This document shows positions 6,881-13,068 of a stretch of DNA of 27,656 nt, piece after piece; the stretch's first letter is position 1, and the number at the start of each line of letters is the position of its first letter. Under the pieces are notes generated by a model. The model was not told where the DNA came from. It did not search any database and saw only the letters and a list, made by a program, of their open reading frames with translations. Location of the stretch: assembly GCA_900544455.1 (NCBI GenBank), contig UQVJ01000012.1, positions 1 through 27,656 on the forward strand, read 5' to 3'. This stretch comes from an uncultured Eggerthella sp. (lineage in GTDB: Bacteria; Actinomycetota; Coriobacteriia; Coriobacteriales; Eggerthellaceae). The position numbers and the translations under genes are program-made.

Positions 6881-7188
6881 CCAAGGCGGATAACGTCGTA
6901 GACGGCTTCCTCGGAGCGCATCTGGTGATCGAGCAGCATCTCCACGATCTGAACGTCCCTGTCCGCAATCAGCCTGTTCTTGGCGCGGTAGATCACGTAC
7001 TCGCGCATGGCGCTCAGCATGTCCTCGTTGGTGTAGGCATTCGTCTTCATGTCGCCCCCTCTCGCCTCAGCTTTCAGCTCATCGTTGCGCTTCTTCAGCT
7101 TGTCCGTCATCTCTTTCACCCTCTTCGTGTCTCCAGAGAAGAGCGCGTCGGTGGCTTCCCATATGAGCTTTGCGTCCTTTTCTTCCAC
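6859..7188 (-). CDS. Small early phage protein, 109 aa, unknown function
   Basis: The protein is charged and helical, with a likely coiled-coil in TKRVKEMTDKLKKRNDELKAEA followed by TNEDMLSAMREYVIYRAKNR and a C-terminal RLGCCPDGD. There is no known domain. The GTG at 7188 has AAGGAG six bases upstream. An in-frame ATG at 7050 also has a strong AGAGGGGG site at the right distance, so a second shorter product (63 aa, starting MKTNAYTNEDM) could be made from the same frame. It is the second gene after the Cro-like repressor. Confidence 0.65.
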   Translation of the reverse strand: MEEKDAKLIWEATDALFSGDTKRVKEMTDKLKKRNDELKAEARGGDMKTNAYTNEDMLSAMREYVIYRAKNRLIADRDVQIVEMLLDHQMRSEEAVYDVIRLGCCPDGD

Positions 7189-7242
7189 TTCGTTCTCCTT
7201 CCGTGTCGGCTGGTCGCCGATGTTGCCTACCCTATCCTTAGA

Positions 7243-7258
7243 TGTTGATTTAATTAAC
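7243..7258. promoter_or_regulatory. Candidate repressor operator inside the end of the cro-like gene
   Basis: TGTTGATTTAATTAAC resembles the two sites in the divergent promoter region at 7472 and 7517, sharing TGTT, an AATTAA core and an AAC end. It overlaps the last codons of the Cro-like gene and lies about 55 bases before the next gene. Binding here could block read-through into the early operon or bridge to the promoter sites. Confidence 0.45.
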
Positions 7259-7447
7259 CTCATCGATCAAAAAAATATCGCCCAAGCGGCAATGGAGAAA
7301 ACGGCATACCGCCTGAGCCTGAGCCACGGTCATTACCCGCGGGTTCTCCTCGTATTGAGCATACGTTTGACGTGCAATCCCCAGGTAATTGGCTACTGCG
7401 ATCTGCTTCACTCCGCGCTTTTCGCGTATCTCCTTGAGTGTTTCCAT
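7250..7447 (-). CDS. Cro-like HTH_3 (XRE family) repressor, 65 aa
   Basis: The protein METLKEIREKRGVKQIAVANYLGIARQTYAQYEENPRVMT is a classic lambda-Cro/XRE helix-turn-helix, with VANYLGI as helix 2 and RQTYAQYE as the recognition helix. A short C-terminal part (CRFLHCRLGDIFLIDEVN) completes the five-helix fold, and there is no protease domain. The ATG at 7447 has AAAGGAGG four bases upstream. It faces the CI-like repressor across a 102-base region holding matched operators, the standard phage switch arrangement. Confidence 0.85.
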   Translation of the reverse strand: METLKEIREKRGVKQIAVANYLGIARQTYAQYEENPRVMTVAQAQAVCRFLHCRLGDIFLIDEVN

Positions 7448-7461
7448 CCGTCCTCCTTTCG

Positions 7462-7534
7462 TTGACATCGATGTTAATTAAACCAACATAGGCATGTCAA
7501 GGAAAATTTACTAGAATGTTTAATTAAATTAACA
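7462..7534. promoter_or_regulatory. Divergent phage promoter region with two matched operators
   Basis: Two similar sites, TGTTAATTAAACCAACA (7472 to 7488) and TGTTTAATTAAATTAACA (7517 to 7534), share TGTT, a TTAATTAA core and an AACA end. A leftward promoter is seen as TTGACA (7500 to 7495) and TAACAT (7476 to 7471), so the first operator overlaps its -10. A rightward promoter may be TAGGCA (7489 to 7494) with TAGAAT (7512 to 7517), ending at the second operator. A second TTGACA lies at 7462 on the + strand. The arrangement fits mutual repression by the Cro-like and CI-like proteins. Confidence 0.65.
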
Positions 7535-7549
7535 GGGGAGGTTATCCAA

Positions 7550-8179
7550 ATGGGGCTTTCGGGAAACATACGCAAACTAAGGCTCGATGCCGATATGACA
7601 CAGGCGCAGCTTGCAGACCGGGTAGGAGTCTCTAGAGCAACGGTGACCCAGTGGGAATCTGGTTGGTCTCAGCCTAGGATGGGCGCCATAGAGAAGCTCG
7701 CAAACGTGTTCGGGGTGACGATAGCCGAAATAGTTGACGAGAAAAACGCCAAATCGAACGTGATGGGGTCAAAGTCGGGGTACGTCCCTCTAAGAGGACG
7801 AGTCCACGCTGGCACGCCAACCGATCCTGACGTTATCGACGGGAAACAGGTTGCCATACCTCAGTTCCTCATTGATTCAGACCCAGATTGCTACGCTTGC
7901 GAAAGCGAAGGCGACTGCATGAACAGGGTTTACCCAGAAGGCTGCATTATCGTAGTCAGCCCGAACAGGGAGCCGATCAACGGGAGCATAGCTGTAGTCA
8001 CCATAGATGGAAGAGAGGCGGTTATGCGAAGGATGTACCGTACGCAAAGCACCCTAATCCTCTCGCCCGACTCGTACAACTCAGAGCATAAGGACATCAT
8101 TATCACCGCCGACTCAGACCACACGGTTGAGTTTCACGGGAAGGTAGTCTGGTACCAGGCCGCGCATGAGATGGAGTAA
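7550..8179 (+). CDS. CI/LexA-like prophage repressor with altered S24 catalytic dyad, 209 aa
   Basis: Residues 5 to 60 form an XRE helix-turn-helix (MTQAQLADRVGVSRATVTQWE). The C-terminal half is a LexA/S24 domain: LRGRVHAGTP keeps an Ala-Gly at the usual autocleavage position (87/88). The nucleophile motif reads EGDCMNRVYPEGC, with Cys 123 where Ser is normal, and the usual Lys in the VKR strand reads AVMRR, with Met at 159. Self-cleavage triggered by RecA is therefore doubtful, while dimerisation is probably kept. The ATG at 7550 has GGGGAGG eight bases upstream. It should hold the prophage silent by binding the TTAATTAA-type operators. Confidence 0.85.
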   Translation: MGLSGNIRKLRLDADMTQAQLADRVGVSRATVTQWESGWSQPRMGAIEKLANVFGVTIAEIVDEKNAKSNVMGSKSGYVPLRGRVHAGTPTDPDVIDGKQVAIPQFLIDSDPDCYACESEGDCMNRVYPEGCIIVVSPNREPINGSIAVVTIDGREAVMRRMYRTQSTLILSPDSYNSEHKDIIITADSDHTVEFHGKVVWYQAAHEME

Positions 8180-8187
8180 ACGACTAT

Positions 8188-8266
8188 GCAATAGCAAGGT
8201 GATTTCCAGGCGTAATGCCCCACCTGAACCCCCAGTGGGCTATGCGGGGTAGTTTTTAGCTGTTGC
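8188..8266 (+). other. Foldable element after the repressor gene (possible three-way junction or terminator)
   Basis: An outer helix pairs GCAATAGC (8188 to 8195) with GCTGTTGC (8259 to 8266). Inside it AGGTG (8197 to 8201) pairs with CACCT (8221 to 8225), capped by GGC/GCC around a GTAAT loop. ACCCC (8228 to 8232) pairs with GGGGT (8246 to 8250) around CAGTGGGCTATGC. A T-run (8253 to 8257) follows the second arm, so the ACCCC/GGGGT hairpin could serve simply as the repressor's terminator. I cannot match it to a named RNA family. Confidence 0.45.
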
Positions 8267-8283
8267 TAATTAACGATACCTAT

Positions 8284-8313
8284 TTGACATTCACTCTTTT
8301 TTCGGTAATGTAT
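8284..8313 (+). promoter_or_regulatory. Candidate promoter for the AbiF-associated RNA
   Basis: A perfect TTGACA (8284 to 8289) is followed after 16 to 17 bases by TAATGTAT, a weak -10. Transcription would start near 8318, just before the structured RNA. The upstream stretch from about 8266 is AT-rich, as expected for a promoter. Confidence 0.55.
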
Positions 8314-8396
8314 TTGGCAGTGATACGGCTTCGTGCTTCGTAAGTGAGGCCTTAGCCCAAGAGCTGTCAGTGTATGCTGGCGGCTCTTTTTGTTTT
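8313..8396 (+). ncRNA. Candidate AbiF-associated small RNA (abiF-motif-like)
   Basis: A non-coding stretch lies between a TTGACA promoter and the Abi_2 gene. It contains a closing helix TTGGC (8314 to 8318) with GCCCAA (8355 to 8360), an inner TACG/CGTA helix (8324 to 8327 with 8339 to 8342), and a tandem GCTTCGT repeat (8328 to 8341). It ends in an 11-bp terminator hairpin with a T-run, 11 bases before the abiF start. AbiF-family genes are known to be preceded by a conserved structured RNA that acts as antitoxin. The position and terminator fit that description, but I cannot confirm the family consensus by eye. Confidence 0.6.
8360..8396 (+). terminator. Intrinsic terminator between the small RNA and abiF-like gene
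   Basis: AGAGCTGTCAG (8360 to 8370) pairs along all 11 positions, with two G-U pairs, to CTGGCGGCTCT (8377 to 8387). The loop is TGTATG and the stem is followed by TTTTGTTTT. It should release most transcripts as a short RNA and lower expression of the gene that starts at 8408. Confidence 0.85.
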
Positions 8397-8407
8397 AAGC
8401 AGGTAAT

Positions 8408-9325
8408 ATGAAACGTAAAGCACCAGGGCGGTTCACTACGCTCGATGAGCAGATATGTAAGTTACGCCATCGAAATGTCATCGTTCCCGATGAGGAACGG
8501 GCGAAGTTGTATCTTTTGAGGGATGGATACTATTCGATGATTAACGGATATAAAGACGTGTTCATCGATAAAGGTGAGACAAACCAGCGGGGAGACGATT
8601 GGTATAAGGACGGGACTTCGTTCGAGCATTTTCTGCTTCTGTACACATTCGATAAAGCGTTGAGGCGTATCACCATGGATGCTCTTCTTAATGCCGAGGG
8701 CTTGATGAAGAGCGCAGCAGTGTATGCGTTTTGTTATTACAACAGGGATATAGAAGCGTATCTCGACCCCGCAAATTACTGCGCGAGTTCCGATTATCAA
8801 AACCGAAAGCAGTACACCAAAAACTTAATCAAGCTTCTATCGACGATGCAACGGGCTCATGACAATGTGTCGAAGGATTACGTTAGGCATTACCTCGACA
8901 ATTACACCAGCGTCCCTCTTTGGGTTGTCTCGAATGTGCTGACATTCGGGAATCTGTCTAACTTTTACGACCTTCAGAAAACAGAGGTGAAGAGCGCTAT
9001 TTGTCAGAACATAAGAAAGGCTGCAGAGCTAGATGTCGATGGGTTTGGCATTTCCAGTGCTCGGAAAGCGTTCAGCGTCTTGAGCATGTACAGGAATATA
9101 TGCGCACACGAAGAGCGCCTATACTGTGCGCGGGTGGGTAAGCATAAAGTTTACTCATTTGGCGACATGCTTGAATGCTTGTCGCAGGTTATCTGCCACG
9201 AGGATATGTCTACATATGCTTCGGCGGTACTTAAATATATCAAGCTGATAAACGATGATGAAATAGTATCGGTGGTTTACGGCGGCTTAGGAATTGCAGA
9301 GAAGGATTTGAAATCCTATATCTGA
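8408..9325 (+). CDS. Abi_2/AbiF-family abortive infection protein (HEPN RNase), 305 aa
   Basis: Family landmarks are present: DEQICKLRHRNVIVPD at the N-terminus, YLLRDGYYSMINGYKDVF near 35 to 52, SVPLWVVSNVLTFGNLSNFY near 168 to 187, and the HEPN nuclease motif RNICAH (Arg 229 to His 234) within LSMYRNICAHEERLYC. HEPN Abi proteins are RNases that stop growth of phage-infected cells. The N-terminal region lacks a membrane segment. The ATG at 8408 has AGG five bases upstream and follows a terminator, so expression is probably kept low. Its codon use and lower GC differ from the phage early genes, suggesting a separately acquired cargo (moron) gene that protects the lysogen from other phages. 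Confidence 0.88.
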   Translation: MKRKAPGRFTTLDEQICKLRHRNVIVPDEERAKLYLLRDGYYSMINGYKDVFIDKGETNQRGDDWYKDGTSFEHFLLLYTFDKALRRITMDALLNAEGLMKSAAVYAFCYYNRDIEAYLDPANYCASSDYQNRKQYTKNLIKLLSTMQRAHDNVSKDYVRHYLDNYTSVPLWVVSNVLTFGNLSNFYDLQKTEVKSAICQNIRKAAELDVDGFGISSARKAFSVLSMYRNICAHEERLYCARVGKHKVYSFGDMLECLSQVICHEDMSTYASAVLKYIKLINDDEIVSVVYGGLGIAEKDLKSYI

Positions 9326-9389
9326 GAATCAAGCTCTTCGTAGCTATTTAATCACTCTAAAAACGAAAGCTTATCAAGGAAAAAGAAAG

Positions 9390-9428
9390 GGTCCCTTGCT
9401 CTAAATCTTGGCGGATCCGCAAGGGACC
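9390..9428. repeat. 10-bp inverted repeat upstream of the integrase
   Basis: GGTCCCTTGC (9390 to 9399) is complementary to GCAAGGGACC (9419 to 9428), with 19 bases between. Read leftward it is followed by a pyrimidine run (CTTTCTTTTTCC), so it would work best as a terminator for transcription coming from the integrase side; read rightward no T-run follows. It may also be a control hairpin in the integrase mRNA leader, which starts translation 33 bases later. The rest of 9326 to 9460 shows nothing else. Confidence 0.55.
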
Positions 9429-9460
9429 GAAGGAAGCCTTCCAGAGAGCGAAAGGCACAG

Positions 9461-10594
9461 GTGAATATTACCATGGAAACCAAGGGCACAGGCTCCATAG
9501 TGCAGTTGGAGAAGGACAAGCCGAAAGGAAAGTGCCGCAAGTGGCAGCTCCGCGTGAGCGTGGGCATGGACCCGCGCACTGGCAGGTACCGTCAGCGCAC
9601 GCGCACGTTCAGCGGCACCTACACCGAGGCGAAGCGCGCCCTACCCGACTTCATATCCGAGCTTTCAGGGCAGACGATGACAAAGAGCGGGAAGGTCCCG
9701 ACCTTCGAGGAATGCGCGGATGAGTGGCTGGATCACAGGAGCCGCACGCATGAGGTGAAGGAGACGAGCATAGAAGGCTACCGCACACGGCTGCACATGC
9801 TCTCGCGCTTGCTGGGCAGCATGCGTACGGACAAGCTCACGTCGTCGCACGTGCAGGATGCGCTCCTCGCCATGATGAACGGCGACACCGCCTCCGGCAA
9901 GCCAGCTGGTGCGCAGTACATAAAGATGCTGTGGATTGCCGGCAAGACCATGTACAAGAAGTACGCCATACCCAACGGATACGCGACGGAGAATCCCTTC
10001 GAGGGCGTCTCCTCCCCATCGGTCGAGCCGCGCCAGCAGGTCGTGCTTGACGAGGAGGAGTACCAGCGCCTTGCCTCCAAGATGCGCCCAGTCCGAGACG
10101 GGTACAGGATGGGTGTGCTGCTGGCCCTCCTGGCTGGGCTGCGCCTGGGGGAATGCTGCTCGCTGACGTGGCAGGACTGGCAAGGCGGGAAGCTGCACGT
10201 GAACGGGACAAAGACCAAGGCAGCCAACGCCACCGTGCCCATATCGCAAGCGCTACAGGACGCCCTTGGCGAGTGGATGGAGCGTCAGAGCGGTGACATG
10301 ATTGCCCTGGGCTTGCCATGGGACAGGTCGATGCCGATAGTGACGAACCCGATGTTCCAGCGCATGCCGAACGATTCCCTGACCGTGTGGTGGCTTCAGC
10401 ACAGGGACGGCTTCGGGTTCCCTGGGATCAGGTTCCACGACCTGCGCCACGCGTTCGTGTCTCGCTGCTGCATGCTCAATCTGAATCCTAAGGTGATCCA
10501 AAAGCTTGCCCGTCACTCGACTTTCAGCGTGACGATGGACATATACGCAGCCGTGAACGACAGCGCGTTGGAAGAGGCCGTTGCGGGACTGTAG
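9461..10594 (+). CDS. int: Tyrosine-type phage integrase, 377 aa
   Basis: The protein has an N-terminal arm-binding region (WQLRVSVGMDPRTGRYRQRTR), a SAM-like core-binding domain (TFEECADEWLDHRSRTHEVKE onward) and a catalytic domain. The catalytic residues are visible: Arg 228 in AGLRLGE, Lys in NGTKTK (about 251), His 326 and Arg 329 in FHDLRH, His 352 in LARHSTF, and the nucleophile Tyr 362 in MDIYAAV. It should integrate and excise the prophage. The GTG at 9461 has AAAGG upstream; an in-frame ATG at 9473 is an alternative. It is the last phage gene at the right end. Confidence 0.93.
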   Translation: MNITMETKGTGSIVQLEKDKPKGKCRKWQLRVSVGMDPRTGRYRQRTRTFSGTYTEAKRALPDFISELSGQTMTKSGKVPTFEECADEWLDHRSRTHEVKETSIEGYRTRLHMLSRLLGSMRTDKLTSSHVQDALLAMMNGDTASGKPAGAQYIKMLWIAGKTMYKKYAIPNGYATENPFEGVSSPSVEPRQQVVLDEEEYQRLASKMRPVRDGYRMGVLLALLAGLRLGECCSLTWQDWQGGKLHVNGTKTKAANATVPISQALQDALGEWMERQSGDMIALGLPWDRSMPIVTNPMFQRMPNDSLTVWWLQHRDGFGFPGIRFHDLRHAFVSRCCMLNLNPKVIQKLARHSTFSVTMDIYAAVNDSALEEAVAGL

Positions 10595-10619
10595 AACGAT
10601 TCTTCCAAAGTTCTTCCAA
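10568..10619. repeat. Three TCTTCCAA repeats at the integrase 3' end; candidate integrase arm sites
   Basis: TTCTTCCAA occurs twice in tandem (10600 to 10608 and 10611 to 10619), two bases apart. An inverted copy, TTGGAAGA, lies at 10568 to 10575 inside the last integrase codons. Short repeats beside the integrase gene at a prophage edge are typical arm-type binding sites. The crossover core should lie just to the right, before 10690. Confidence 0.5.
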
Positions 10620-10683
10620 GATGGAGCCGTTAAAATCGATAACAAGCGTTTGAGCTGGGGAAACAGGTTAAATATAGGCTCTA

Positions 10684-11724
10684 TTAGTTAAACTTGAAGA
10701 TCTTCTGAGCGACATGATACGCCGTCAAACCGAACTGGCGGCCTAGTGGTGTAGGAATGTTGGTGCCGGCATTCAACAGCGTATGTTTCAGCTGGCTATA
10801 CAACTTCGCGTCCTTAGCCTTTAGGTACGCCCATACGTCAGCGCGCTTTTCCTCGTTTTCGGGGGTCTGCTCCATACGAAGGAACACCGAGCAGATGCAC
10901 ATCATCATAGAAAGATAGTTATGCATGTATTTGCGCAGATGCGAGTTTTCAACCGTATTCAAATCCACTGCATCGATCATGGTTTTGGTAACGCGAATCT
11001 GCTGATCGATACGGGAAAGCATAACCTTTTCATTGACTGATTGATCGTCGCGACCAATAAAGTAGCGATACATGTCAACATCGAAGTAGCGCATGGTTTG
11101 GACGTGCGGCAAGGGCACATACACAAACACATTGTCCACGTAGAAGCAGTGTTCAGGGAGCTTCAGGCCCATATCACGCAGCAGCTGGGTACGATAGATC
11201 ACCGAGTGCATGAGCAAATACTGCGAAGAACGGAAATGCCCCACATCGGACCAACCAAACTCCTTGTCGGTCGGAAACACATTGGTGTAGCGCATAACGG
11301 TGCGAGAGTTCTCGAATACCTTTTCGTACACGTAATTGCCGATAACCATATCGGTGCCTACAGCATTGCCGCCAAGCTCTTCAGCGCGGCTCTTCTGCTC
11401 ACGCAGGTACGGCATGATAACGTCCATGGCGTTCTTATCGAGCCAGTCGTCAGAATCAACCACCTTGTAGTAGTAGCCCTGGGCCGCAGCCAAACCTGCA
11501 TTAACTGCAGAACCATGACCACCATTTTCTTTGTGGATGGCACGAACAATGCCAGGGTGCTCTTCTGCCAGACGATCGGCGATTTCAGCCGTATTGTCGC
11601 GAGTGGAACCATCGTTGACCAAAATGATCTCGATATCGTCGCCACAGGGCAGCAGGGAATCAACGCACTTCTCCATATAGTTAGCCGAGTTATAGCACGG
11701 CACCGCAAAGGAGATCGTTTTCAT
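10684..11724 (-). CDS. Family 2 glycosyltransferase (GT-A fold), 346 aa
   Basis: The GT2 pattern is clear: MKTISFAVPCYNSANYMEKCVDSLL at the N-terminus, IEIILVNDGSTRDNT, HKENGGHGSAVNAG, and the metal-binding VVDSDDWLD near residues 90 to 98. The C-terminal half is helical with no clear membrane span. It probably adds sugars to a surface polysaccharide or teichoic-type polymer; donor and acceptor are unknown. The ATG at 11724 has AGGTG nine bases upstream; GTG at 11736 is possible. It stands alone on the minus strand, at the prophage border, with its stop only 90 bases from the integrase stop. Confidence 0.87.
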   Translation of the reverse strand: MKTISFAVPCYNSANYMEKCVDSLLPCGDDIEIILVNDGSTRDNTAEIADRLAEEHPGIVRAIHKENGGHGSAVNAGLAAAQGYYYKVVDSDDWLDKNAMDVIMPYLREQKSRAEELGGNAVGTDMVIGNYVYEKVFENSRTVMRYTNVFPTDKEFGWSDVGHFRSSQYLLMHSVIYRTQLLRDMGLKLPEHCFYVDNVFVYVPLPHVQTMRYFDVDMYRYFIGRDDQSVNEKVMLSRIDQQIRVTKTMIDAVDLNTVENSHLRKYMHNYLSMMMCICSVFLRMEQTPENEEKRADVWAYLKAKDAKLYSQLKHTLLNAGTNIPTPLGRQFGLTAYHVAQKIFKFN

Positions 11725-11780
11725 GAAGCGGCACACCTAACCTTTCCGTTCACGCCTTCAGAGATTAACCTCAAGGGCAC

Positions 11781-11813
11781 ATTATACCCACCTAGGGGCC
11801 TGCGCGCTAAAAT
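11781..11813. promoter_or_regulatory. Divergent promoters of the glycosyltransferase and pta genes
   Basis: On the minus strand a perfect TATAAT (11786 to 11781) preceded by TGGG suggests an extended -10 promoter for the glycosyltransferase. On the plus strand TAAAAT (11808 to 11813) is a likely -10 for pta, about 38 bases before its start. The -35 matches are weak on both strands. Confidence 0.5.
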
Positions 11814-11851
11814 GGAGCACGAGAGAAACATCACCCACGAAAGGAATGTTT

Positions 11852-12844
11852 ATGACCACGCTCATCGATTCGATGGTTGAACGCGCCAAAGCCGACAAGA
11901 AGACCATCGTTTTACCCGAAGGCCACGACGATCGCATCTTGGCTGCCGCAGAAGAAACCCTGAAGCAGGGCATCGCCAATCTGGTAATTCTTGGTGACGC
12001 AGAAGAGATCAACGCCAAGGGCTACAACCTTGAAGGCGCCAAAATCATCAACCCTGCAACCTCCGATAAGGTCGATGAATTCGCAAACCTCCTCTTCGAA
12101 CTGCGCAAGAAGAAGGGCATGACCGAAGAAGAAGCCCATGAGCTGGTAACGAAAGATAACATCTACTTCGCAACTATGATGGTGAAGACCGGTCAGTGCG
12201 ATGGCTTGGTAGGCGGCGCAAGCTGCGCAACCGTAAAGATCCTCTCCCCCGCGCTGAAGGTTTTGAAGACCGCCCCGGGCGCTCCTATGGTTAGCTCCCT
12301 TTTCCTGATGGAAGTGCCCAACTGCGATCTGGGCGAAAACGGTGTTTTCGCCTTCGCCGACTGCGCACTCGAGATTCAGCCCACCGCTGAAAAGCTGGCG
12401 CACATTGCAAACCTCACCAATCAGTCCTTTAAGCGCCTGCTGGGCAAAGAGGCACGCATTGCCCTGCTCTCTCACTCCTCACATGGCAGCGCCAAGAATG
12501 ACGACGCTCAGAAAGTCGTTGACGCTATGGCCTACATCAAGGAAAACTACCCCGATTTGAACGCTGACGGCGAACTGCAGCTTGATGCAGCCATCATTCC
12601 CGAAGTTGGCGCTTCCAAGGCTCCCGGCTCAGCAGTTGCCGGCAAAGCGAACACCCTTATCTTCCCCGACCTCGACGCCGCCAATATCGGTTACAAGCTG
12701 GTGCAACGTCTTGCGAAGGCAGAGGCATACGGCCCCATCCTTCAGGGCATTGCAGCGCCAGTTAACGATCTTTCCCGTGGCTGCACCGCAGAAGATGTAG
12801 TTGGTGTTATCGCCATCACTTGCGTTCAGGCTCAGACTCTTTAG
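11852..12844 (+). CDS. pta: Phosphate acetyltransferase, 330 aa
   Basis: The enzyme exchanges CoA and phosphate between acetyl-CoA and acetyl phosphate. The protein matches the short (single-domain) Pta type in length and in segments: IVLPEGHDDRILAAAEE, DGLVGGASCATVKILSPALKVL, GAPMVSSLFLMEVP, SHSSHGSAKNDDAQKV and a C-terminal NDLSRGCTAEDVVGV with the conserved substrate-site pattern. The start is taken at ATG 11852, six bases after AAGGA; an ATG at 11846 is in frame but has that site almost on top of it. The gene is monocistronic, with its own terminator. Its usual partner ackA is 2.8 kb away on the other strand. Confidence 0.95.
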   Translation: MTTLIDSMVERAKADKKTIVLPEGHDDRILAAAEETLKQGIANLVILGDAEEINAKGYNLEGAKIINPATSDKVDEFANLLFELRKKKGMTEEEAHELVTKDNIYFATMMVKTGQCDGLVGGASCATVKILSPALKVLKTAPGAPMVSSLFLMEVPNCDLGENGVFAFADCALEIQPTAEKLAHIANLTNQSFKRLLGKEARIALLSHSSHGSAKNDDAQKVVDAMAYIKENYPDLNADGELQLDAAIIPEVGASKAPGSAVAGKANTLIFPDLDAANIGYKLVQRLAKAEAYGPILQGIAAPVNDLSRGCTAEDVVGVIAITCVQAQTL

Positions 12845-12900
12845 CAGCCAGCATCACCGAGGTGCCAAAGCCAACGCTTCACACCAAGCGCAATTAATGC

Positions 12901-12937
12901 AGGGCATGACGAGGCAAATTGCCAGTCATGCCCTTTC
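12901..12937 (+). terminator. Intrinsic terminator of pta
   Basis: AGGGCATGAC (12901 to 12910) pairs perfectly with GTCATGCCCT (12925 to 12934), and the loop can add a small GGCA/TGCC helix. A short T-run (TTT) follows. It lies 56 bases after the pta stop. Confidence 0.75.
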
Positions 12938-13010
12938 CAATCTCGTTGCCCTATCCAGGAGCAACACACAAGCTAGCTTTGTCGGAACGCGCTCCTGCAA
13001 ATAGCGCAAA

Positions 13011-13040
13011 GAGAAAGAGCCCCTACCGGGGCTCTTTCTC
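13011..13040. terminator. Bidirectional hairpin between pta and the acyl-CoA dehydrogenase gene
   Basis: GAGAAAGAGCCCC (13011 to 13023) pairs perfectly over 13 positions with GGGGCTCTTTCTC (13028 to 13040) around a TACC loop. Because the stem ends in an A/T-rich half, each strand ends in a pyrimidine-rich tail. It lies 28 bases from the dehydrogenase stop, so it is mainly that gene's terminator. Confidence 0.85.
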
Positions 13041-13068
13041 AGTCACGCAGGAGAACACTTGTGACGCA

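Larger units (their letters stand above)
1..10625. mobile_element. Prophage, right-hand part (left end outside window)
   Basis: The segment contains a leftward phage early operon (Cro-like repressor, excisionase-like HTH, AAA ATPase, SSB, nuclease, PrimPol helicase, dUTPase), a divergent CI-like repressor, an abortive-infection gene and a tyrosine integrase at the far right. This is the usual lysogeny and early-replication layout of temperate siphophages. No structural, packaging or lysis genes are visible; they should lie left of the window. The right border is placed between the integrase stop (10594) and the 3' end of the host glycosyltransferase (10684), where GC-rich sequence gives way to more balanced host DNA. 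The exact att core cannot be fixed without the other end. Confidence 0.9.
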
